Part shown: positions 6,567 through 11,017 of the stretch, piece by piece | Layout: each line of letters starts with the position of its first letter | Position numbering within the stretch: position 1 is the stretch's first letter | NCBI GenBank assembly: GCA_902772945.1 | Contig: CACYCU010000042.1 | Coordinates: 1 to 11,017, forward strand | Length of the DNA stretch: 11,017 bases | Direction of reading: 5' to 3' | Origin: an uncultured bacterium | GTDB taxonomy: Bacteria > Cyanobacteriota > Vampirovibrionia > Gastranaerophilales > Gastranaerophilaceae | The notes under the pieces: generated by a model | Told to the model about the DNA's origin: nothing | Seen by the model: only the letters and a program-made list of their open reading frames with translations | Databases searched by the model: none | Made by a program: the position numbers and the translations under genes

Positions 6567-7166
6567 TTACACAAACCCATTTTCTGCTAAAAAATTCATT
6601 GTTATGTTACTTTCATTATTCTGCAGGGATAAAAATTTTTCAATATAGCGACCTAAAATATCTGTTTCAATATTAACATTATCACCGATTTTCAAATTTT
6701 TTAAGGTCGTATTTTTCAAAGTATGAGGGATTATTGCTATGCCAAAAACATTACCGTCAACTTTTGATACAGTCAAACTAACACCGTCAACTGTTATTGA
6801 GCCTTTATAAACTATATATTTTGAAAGACTTTCACTCACTTCAAATTCCGAATTGCCAAGATATTTTGCAATTCCGTCTACATGACCCTGAACAATATGC
6901 CCGCCCATACGCGTTGTGGGAGTTAACGCCCTTTCTAAATTAACTTTTCCCCCCGTTTTAAATCCTTTAACAACTTTCAAAGTTTCATCACTTACATTTG
7001 CCAAAAAACTATTCTTATCTATACACACAACAGTTTGACAGCATCCGTCTATAGATATACTGTCTCCTATTTTAGTTCCTTCAAGAACTTTTGAACACTC
7101 AATGATTAATTTTGAACCAGCAAATGATTTTATTGTTCCGGTTTCTTCTACAATCCCTGTAAACAT
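6567..7166 (-). CDS. ribE: Riboflavin synthase, alpha chain
   Basis: A 199-residue protein of typical length that dismutates two 6,7-dimethyl-8-ribityllumazine molecules to riboflavin and the diaminopyrimidine, normally as a homotrimer. It begins with the family hallmark MFTGIVEETG and has the two lumazine-binding barrels: the first at about 1-86 (GDSISIDGCCQTV at 34-46, VNLERAL at 75-81), the second at about 87-185, opening with MGGHIVQGHVDG (87-98) and containing GSITVDGVSLTV (122-133) and IPHTLKNTTL (146-155). The usual VNGVCLTV of the first barrel is here IDGCCQTV, a modest deviation. It is the first gene of a pair with ribBA. The ATG lacks a Shine-Dalgarno site and is preceded by an extended -10 box 6 bases away, suggesting leaderless translation. 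No FMN riboswitch precedes it. The name ribE follows the E. coli-style use also called ribC. Confidence 0.97.
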   Translation of the reverse strand: MFTGIVEETGTIKSFAGSKLIIECSKVLEGTKIGDSISIDGCCQTVVCIDKNSFLANVSDETLKVVKGFKTGGKVNLERALTPTTRMGGHIVQGHVDGIAKYLGNSEFEVSESLSKYIVYKGSITVDGVSLTVSKVDGNVFGIAIIPHTLKNTTLKNLKIGDNVNIETDILGRYIEKFLSLQNNESNITMNFLAENGFV

Positions 7167-7172
7167 AATTGT

Positions 7173-7181
7173 ATTTTATCA
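7173..7181 (-). promoter_or_regulatory. Extended -10 promoter element for ribE-ribBA
   Basis: Minus-strand TGATAAAAT combines the TGn extension with TAAAAT (7173-7178, 5 of 6). Six bases separate it from the ribE ATG, so transcription would start at the start codon. The -35 position falls in the terminator hairpin of the preceding gene and shows no match, which an extended -10 can tolerate. Confidence 0.45.
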
Positions 7182-7183
7182 TG

Positions 7184-7212
7184 AAAAAATAAAGCCGGCA
7201 TATCTGCCGGCT
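7184..7212 (-). terminator. Rho-independent terminator of the efflux channel gene
   Basis: AGCCGGCA (7205-7212 on the minus strand) and TGCCGGCT (7193-7200) form a perfect 8-base, GC-rich stem with a 4-base loop, followed on the minus strand by TTTATTTTTT. It lies 31 bases after the channel gene's stop codon and separates it from ribE. On the plus strand the hairpin is also followed by a T-run after a short gap, but no plus-strand gene ends here. Confidence 0.9.
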
Positions 7213-7243
7213 CATTACTTTTTTAAAAGTAAAGAGGTGATGA

Positions 7244-8626
7244 TTAAAACGGTTTGCTGCCGGTAGCTTTGTATAAACTAATAGAATCAGCCATACATTC
7301 TACCTTTTGTTGAGCAACTAATTTTTCGATAGACAAAAGATTTTCTTTATATTGAATTAAATCTAATCTGGATATTACACCTTGATCATATTTCTTTTCA
7401 TTATAAGAATAATCATTTTTTTCCAAATTATATTGTTCTAATGTTTGAAGCATTTTTTCTTTATCTAATTTTGCCGCAACTAAAGAATCATTCACTTCCT
7501 GAATTGCTGTCAAATTGGTTTTGTAATAATTTTGCAAAATTCTTTCATATGTAGCTTTTTTCAATCTCAAGTTAGCAATTTTTTGACCGCCTGTAAATAA
7601 CGGCAAAATGAGACCGCCGCCTAAACCTAAAAGCATATTTTTTGTTGTAAACAAACTTCCTAATTCTGTCGCATTAAACAATCCCAAACCGCTAAGATTT
7701 ATTGAAGGCAAAAATTCTTTCTTAGCAACTCTTACATCTATTCCGGCTTTTTCAACCATCAATTCTGCTTTTTTATAATCGGGCCTTTGAACAATAATTT
7801 CTGATGCTATTTCATCAGGAATTTTTATTTCATAATTTACATCATCAATTGACGCTCTGACAATAGAATCAGAATTTTCAGGACTTTCACCAATCAAGAC
7901 ACAAAGCTGATTAAGAAGCTGTTCTCTCTGTTTTTTTAACTCAATTAAATTAGTTTGTCCCGCAACCAAAGATTTGTTCGCCTTGATTGTATCAGCAGTA
8001 GATGTCAAACCTTCTTTATTTCTCAATAAAAATAAATCATAAATTTCCTGTCTGATATTTACAATTTCCTCTTGCAAGCTTATAACTTTATCCAATGTAA
8101 TCAAATTAAAGTAAACAGTTCCGACAGCAGATGCTACAGCTATATATGCCGCACGCTCATCTTGCTTTGAACCTTCATAGAGTTTTTTGACAGATTTAGT
8201 TTTATCGTGATTTTTTAAGAAAATATCCGCCTCATAATTGACTAAAATTGGCAAGCCATAAGTAGCACTTGTTTTTGTAAAACCCGGCATTTTAGCCAAT
8301 CCGCCTCCGCCTGCTACCGTCAATTGAGGCAATTCATTACCAAATTGCAATTTTACATTTTGGTAATATTCATCAACACTCAATGATGCCATTTTTAAAT
8401 CATAATTGTGCAAAACCGCTTTTTCTATATAGCCGTTTAAAATACTATCATTAAAATTATTCCACCAATTCATGTTGATATAATTAAATTTGTAGTCATT
8501 AGAAACTTTTTTATTTTTATTTACCATGCTTTTAAATTGTTTTGGTGTAGTTTCCTGAGCCAAAACAGGGATAAAATTCATACCTAAAATACTTACTAAT
8601 AATGCTGTAGTTACAACTTTTTTCAT
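7244..8626 (-). CDS. TolC/OprM-family outer-membrane efflux channel
   Basis: A 460-residue outer membrane factor. MKKVVTTALLVSILGMNFIPVLA is a Sec signal peptide with probable cleavage after Ala23; there is no lipobox Cys, unlike many OprM/NodT members. The mature part has the two-fold repeat of the family: WWNNFNDSILNGYIEKAVLHNYDLKMA (54-80) opens repeat one, IVQRPDYKKAELMVEKAGIDVRVAKKEFLPSINLSG (278-313) opens repeat two, and GLILPLFTGGQ (338-348) is the beta-strand and linker region typical of NodT-like channels. Three copies would form the outer-membrane barrel and periplasmic tunnel. It is divergent from marR-emrA-emrB and almost certainly pairs with that adaptor and pump. The start has AAGGA at 8639-8643, 12 bases upstream, slightly far. 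A strong terminator follows. The family is certain; the substrate is not known. Confidence 0.94.
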   Translation of the reverse strand: MKKVVTTALLVSILGMNFIPVLAQETTPKQFKSMVNKNKKVSNDYKFNYINMNWWNNFNDSILNGYIEKAVLHNYDLKMASLSVDEYYQNVKLQFGNELPQLTVAGGGGLAKMPGFTKTSATYGLPILVNYEADIFLKNHDKTKSVKKLYEGSKQDERAAYIAVASAVGTVYFNLITLDKVISLQEEIVNIRQEIYDLFLLRNKEGLTSTADTIKANKSLVAGQTNLIELKKQREQLLNQLCVLIGESPENSDSIVRASIDDVNYEIKIPDEIASEIIVQRPDYKKAELMVEKAGIDVRVAKKEFLPSINLSGLGLFNATELGSLFTTKNMLLGLGGGLILPLFTGGQKIANLRLKKATYERILQNYYKTNLTAIQEVNDSLVAAKLDKEKMLQTLEQYNLEKNDYSYNEKKYDQGVISRLDLIQYKENLLSIEKLVAQQKVECMADSISLYKATGSKPF

Positions 8627-8662
8627 CTATTTTTCATATCCTTATTTAAACTGCTTGCAATT

Positions 8663-8720
8663 TTTATAATCATATGCTAGCATAATATTGTTGTAAATGC
8701 AACATATTTTTTTTACAACA
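8663..8720. promoter_or_regulatory. Divergent control region with MarR-type operator candidates
   Basis: This lies in the gap between the channel gene and marR. It contains three inverted repeats: TATGCTAGCATA (8673-8684, perfect 12-base palindrome); TGTTG/CAACA around TAAATG (8689-8704), of the TTG...CAA form typical of MarR sites; and TGTTGTAAA/TTTACAACA (8689-8697 with 8712-8720), a perfect 9-base pair of arms sharing the left half. TATAAA on the minus strand (8663-8668) is a plausible -10 for the channel gene, with the 12-base palindrome in its spacer. No good marR promoter was recognised by consensus. A repressor bound here could silence both directions. Confidence 0.55.
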
Positions 8721-8736
8721 CAAATTTTAAACAATT

Positions 8737-9207
8737 ATGGAAAACAAAGTAAAAGAATTACATTATACTGATACAATTCATTATGAACTTGAACAAACCG
8801 CAAAATTAATGAGAAAATTATCATTACAGCTGTTTGAAAAACTTAATATTGATATATCTATTGACGAATGCGCTGCTTTAGATATGATATCTTGTAATGA
8901 AGGAATTTGCCAACGCGATTTGGCAAAAAAAATATTGAAAGACAGAGCAAATACAGGAAGAATTCTAAATGCTTTGGAAGATAAAAATTTTATAACAAGA
9001 GCTGTAGATACCAAAAATAACAGACTTGTTAAAAAAGTCGAAATAACTCCAAAAGGAATAAAAGAGCTCGAAAATATTACTAAAAAAATCAGATCTTATC
9101 TTGAAAGCGTTACAACAGCAGTACCACGAGATGAAATGAGAAAAATAAGAGATATATTAAAAAGTTTTAGGTTAAACTTAGAAAATGTAGTAGAAATGAA
9201 TATATAG
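8737..9207 (+). CDS. MarR-family transcriptional regulator
   Basis: A 156-residue dimeric winged-helix regulator. The DNA-binding domain spans about 44-105: CQRDLAKKI (58-66) is the first helix of the helix-turn-helix, RANTGRILNALEDKNFITR (70-88) contains the recognition helix, and the wing is AVDTKNNRLVKKVEITPKGIKEL (89-111), carrying the D..N.R...V.IT..G pattern of the family. The flanking N- and C-terminal helices form the dimer interface. MarR proteins usually repress a neighbouring efflux operon until a small ligand releases them. Here it is the first gene of an operon with emrA and emrB and faces the channel gene across inverted repeats, so autorepression of both arms is the natural inference. 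Its ATG has no Shine-Dalgarno site, suggesting weak or leaderless initiation. Confidence 0.94.
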   Translation: MENKVKELHYTDTIHYELEQTAKLMRKLSLQLFEKLNIDISIDECAALDMISCNEGICQRDLAKKILKDRANTGRILNALEDKNFITRAVDTKNNRLVKKVEITPKGIKELENITKKIRSYLESVTTAVPRDEMRKIRDILKSFRLNLENVVEMNI

Positions 9208-9215
9208 AGGTAAAA

Positions 9216-10220
9216 ATGGAAGAACAAAATACAAATGAAGTTCAAAATGAAGAAGTAAAAAAAGAACACAAACCCTTTAAAAGATATATAGGCATTGCTT
9301 TAGCAATTGTTGTTATTTGTGCAGTTGCATATTTTGTAAGAGATTCACTTATGTACCAAACAACAGATGACGCATATGTTGAAACAACAACCGTTCAAGT
9401 AGCTCCCAGAGTAAGCGGTCAAGTTACGGAAGTTTATATCACTGATAACCAGCAGGTTAAAGAAGGCGATTTGATAGCAAAAATAGACCCGGTTGACTAT
9501 GAGGTTGCTCTTGCTCAAGCAGATGCAAGATATGAAAGAATTTTATTAAATCAAAAAAATGCACAAGCAAATTTTAAAGCTTCTCAAACTAACATTGACG
9601 TTGCAAAGAAAGACTTAGACAGATACACAAACTTATATAACGAAGGTGCTGTTTCAAAACAAGTACTTGATAGTGCTCAAGCTAAGTACGATGCGGCAAT
9701 GGCAGATAGAACAAGATCAGAACAGGCATTGTTATCAAATGGTGACGGAAACAAAGTTGCCGATGCTGATTTGAAAGAAGCAAAAGCTTTAAAAGAAAAA
9801 GCTGAATTGAATCTCTCATACACTCAGGTTAAAGCACCTCAATCGGGAACAATTTCATCAAGACGAGTTGAAAAAGGTATGTACGTCAACGTAGGGACTC
9901 CTCTTTGTGTAATAGTTCCAAATAACGTATGGGTTGTTGCAAATTATAAAGAAAATCAATTACGCAAAATGAAACCGGGACAGGAAGTTGACATAAAAAT
10001 AGATACATATCCTAACCACATATTCAAAGGTAAAATTGACAGTATTCAAAGATCATCAGGTGCTAAATCAAGCTTGTTCCCGCCTGAAAATGCGGTCGGT
10101 TCATTTGTAAAAATTGTTCAAAGAATACCCGTAAAAATTGTATTCACAGAAGAAATTGACCCGAATGAGTTCAATATTGTACCGGGAATGTCAGTAGTAC
10201 CAAAAGTTAGAGTAAAATAA
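9216..10220 (+). CDS. emrA: HlyD/EmrA-family efflux adaptor (membrane fusion protein)
   Basis: A 334-residue periplasmic adaptor linking the EmrB-type pump to the outer-membrane channel. A short cytosolic, acidic N-terminus is followed by one membrane anchor (about 24-41, IGIALAIVVICAVAYF). YQTTDDAYVETTTVQVAPRVSG (47-68) is the family hallmark and opens the first half of the lipoyl domain; ITDNQQVKEGDLIAKIDPVDY (75-95) continues it. A coiled-coil hairpin spans about 96-200, and YTQVKAPQSGTISSRRVEKGMYV (202-224) closes the lipoyl domain. The beta-barrel part includes WVVANYKENQL and SGAKSSLFPPENAVGSFVKIVQRIPVKI (281-308), close to the EmrA consensus. The start is fixed by AGAGG at 9206-9210, overlapping the marR stop and 5 bases before ATG, so it is cotranscribed with marR. 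The symbol reflects family resemblance; the drug range is unknown. Confidence 0.95.
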   Translation: MEEQNTNEVQNEEVKKEHKPFKRYIGIALAIVVICAVAYFVRDSLMYQTTDDAYVETTTVQVAPRVSGQVTEVYITDNQQVKEGDLIAKIDPVDYEVALAQADARYERILLNQKNAQANFKASQTNIDVAKKDLDRYTNLYNEGAVSKQVLDSAQAKYDAAMADRTRSEQALLSNGDGNKVADADLKEAKALKEKAELNLSYTQVKAPQSGTISSRRVEKGMYVNVGTPLCVIVPNNVWVVANYKENQLRKMKPGQEVDIKIDTYPNHIFKGKIDSIQRSSGAKSSLFPPENAVGSFVKIVQRIPVKIVFTEEIDPNEFNIVPGMSVVPKVRVK

Positions 10221-10252
10221 TTGACACTACACTTCTCACTTTGGAGAATAAT

Positions 10253-11017
10253 ATGTCCACACAAACAACAATAGATGACGATACAAAATATTTGCCGGAA
10301 AACCCTTGGTTGGCTTGTGCTCCGATATTGCTTGCCGTTTTTATATACGTAATGGATGGAACTATTGCAAATGTGGCATTGCCGCATATGGCAGGAAGCT
10401 TTTCAGCAACAAGAGATGAGAGTATTTGGATTTTAACAAGCTACTTAATCTCGTCAGGTATTGTTATTCCTTCTGTTGACTTTTTTAGCAAACTTTTTGG
10501 ACGAAAGAATTTTTATGTAATTAGTGTACTGTTGTTCACAATCGCATCATTTTTATGCGGAACTGCAACATCTTTAGGACAAATGGTATTTTACAGAATA
10601 TTGCAAGGTGCAGGCGGTGGCGGAATTGTTCCTTTATCTCAGGCCATTATGATGGAAAGTTTCCCAAAGGAACGCAGAGGTACTGCAATGGCAATATTTG
10701 GAATGGGTGTTATCATTGCTCCGATTATAGGTCCTATGCTTGGCGGCTGGATTACTGACAACTGGACTTGGCCTTGGATTTTCTTTATTAATGTACCTTT
10801 AGGTTGTGTTGCAGCAATTATGTCAAAGCAGCTTCTTTTCGACCCTCCGTATGCACATAAACAAAAAAACGTCAAAATTGACGGATTGGGTTTTGCATTC
10901 TTAATTGCATGGTTATGCAGTTTACAAGTATTTTTTGATAAAGGAAACAATGCAGATTGGTTCAATGCAACATGGATTTGCTGGTTATTCACATTTTCTT
11001 GTATTTGTGCAATAGGA
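10253..11017 (+). CDS. emrB: EmrB/QacA-type DHA2 multidrug transporter (3' end missing)
   Basis: Reads from ATG at 10253 for 255 codons without a stop and leaves the window at the right edge; full-length members have about 500 residues and 14 membrane helices, so roughly half is visible. The sequence is a proton-driven DHA2 drug antiporter: VMDGTIANVALPHMAG in helix 1 (motif D1), ESIWILTSYLISSGIVIP in helix 2, FGRKNFYV in the loop after it (motif A-like), FYRILQGAGGGGIVPLSQA in helix 4 (motif B), and GVIIAPIIGPMLGGWITDNWTWPWIFFINVPLG in helices 5-6 (antiporter motif C, GP.LGGW). GGAG at 10243-10246, 6 bases before the ATG, supports the start, and the gene follows emrA by 32 bases. Together with emrA and the divergent channel it forms a tripartite pump across both membranes. 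Confidence 0.94.
   Translation, partial: MSTQTTIDDDTKYLPENPWLACAPILLAVFIYVMDGTIANVALPHMAGSFSATRDESIWILTSYLISSGIVIPSVDFFSKLFGRKNFYVISVLLFTIASFLCGTATSLGQMVFYRILQGAGGGGIVPLSQAIMMESFPKERRGTAMAIFGMGVIIAPIIGPMLGGWITDNWTWPWIFFINVPLGCVAAIMSKQLLFDPPYAHKQKNVKIDGLGFAFLIAWLCSLQVFFDKGNNADWFNATWICWLFTFSCICAIG

Noticed and set aside
7167..7243. FMN (RFN) riboswitch upstream of ribE
   Set aside because: The gap is 77 bases, contains the channel gene's terminator, and shows none of the conserved multi-helix RFN sequence.
7244..8626. Lipoprotein form of the outer-membrane channel (NodT lipobox)
   Set aside because: The signal peptide ends in VLA-QE with no Cys near the cleavage site.
8623..8637. Five-codon mini-ORF (ATG to TGA, peptide MKNR) overlapping the channel start as ATGA
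   Set aside because: Its ATG is only one base from AAGGA, too close for initiation, and such tiny frames are common by chance in AT-rich DNA.
10221..10249. TTGACA directly after the emrA stop as an internal emrB promoter
   Set aside because: The hexamer is a perfect -35, but the only -10 at 17 bases is GAGAAT, and the start would fall inside emrB after its ATG. Cotranscription with emrA is simpler.
10639..10992. 117-codon minus-strand ORF opposite emrB
   Set aside because: The plus strand encodes unmistakable DHA2 motifs across the whole interval, so this is a shadow frame.

Overview
The window is AT-rich and comes from a bacterium with two membranes: it encodes a TolC/OprM-type outer-membrane channel together with an EmrA-type periplasmic adaptor and an EmrB-type transporter. 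The low GC, the standard genetic code with compact operons, the Ala/Pro/Gln-rich protein with a FliK-like domain and the Gln-rich TPR protein fit a host-associated relative of the non-photosynthetic cyanobacterial line (Melainabacteria/Gastranaerophilales). That placement is an impression from protein style, not a demonstrated assignment.

Layout. (1) Bases 1-1074, minus strand: the 5' part of a family 2 glycosyltransferase gene, cut by the left edge, with about 250 residues of tandem beta-sandwich-like repeats before the catalytic domain. (2) 1075-1253: a divergent promoter region with a small palindrome and a possible 15-codon leader ORF. (3) 1254-2726, plus strand: a soluble TPR protein, meeting the next gene tail to tail with overlapping stop codons. 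(4) 2723-7166, minus strand: ribE and ribBA, which abut exactly, then a palindromic intergenic repeat, a tandem GNAT acetyltransferase, an unrecognised FliK-C-like protein with its own apparently leaderless promoter, and a glyoxalase I (gloA) gene coupled to it by an ATGA overlap. (5) 7184-7212: a strong intrinsic terminator ending the efflux channel gene. (6) 7244-8626, minus strand: the outer-membrane channel. (7) 8627-8736: a divergent control region with nested inverted repeats. (8) 8737 to the right edge, plus strand: marR, emrA and emrB (emrB cut by the edge).

How the genes work together. The right third is a complete tripartite drug-efflux locus. A MarR repressor, an HlyD/EmrA adaptor and a 14-TM DHA2 transporter form one operon, and the matching outer-membrane channel is divergently transcribed from the same control region, so MarR probably governs both arms. 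The centre holds two riboflavin genes supplying three activities: GTP cyclohydrolase II, DHBP synthase and riboflavin synthase. No ribD or ribH lies in the window and no FMN riboswitch precedes ribE. The left third combines cell-surface glycosylation with two proteins of unknown role, the TPR and FliK-like proteins.

No CRISPR array, tRNA, rRNA, insertion sequence or complete novel system was found. The most intriguing items are the FliK-C-like protein, the palindromic intergenic repeat and the apparent leaderless promoters.
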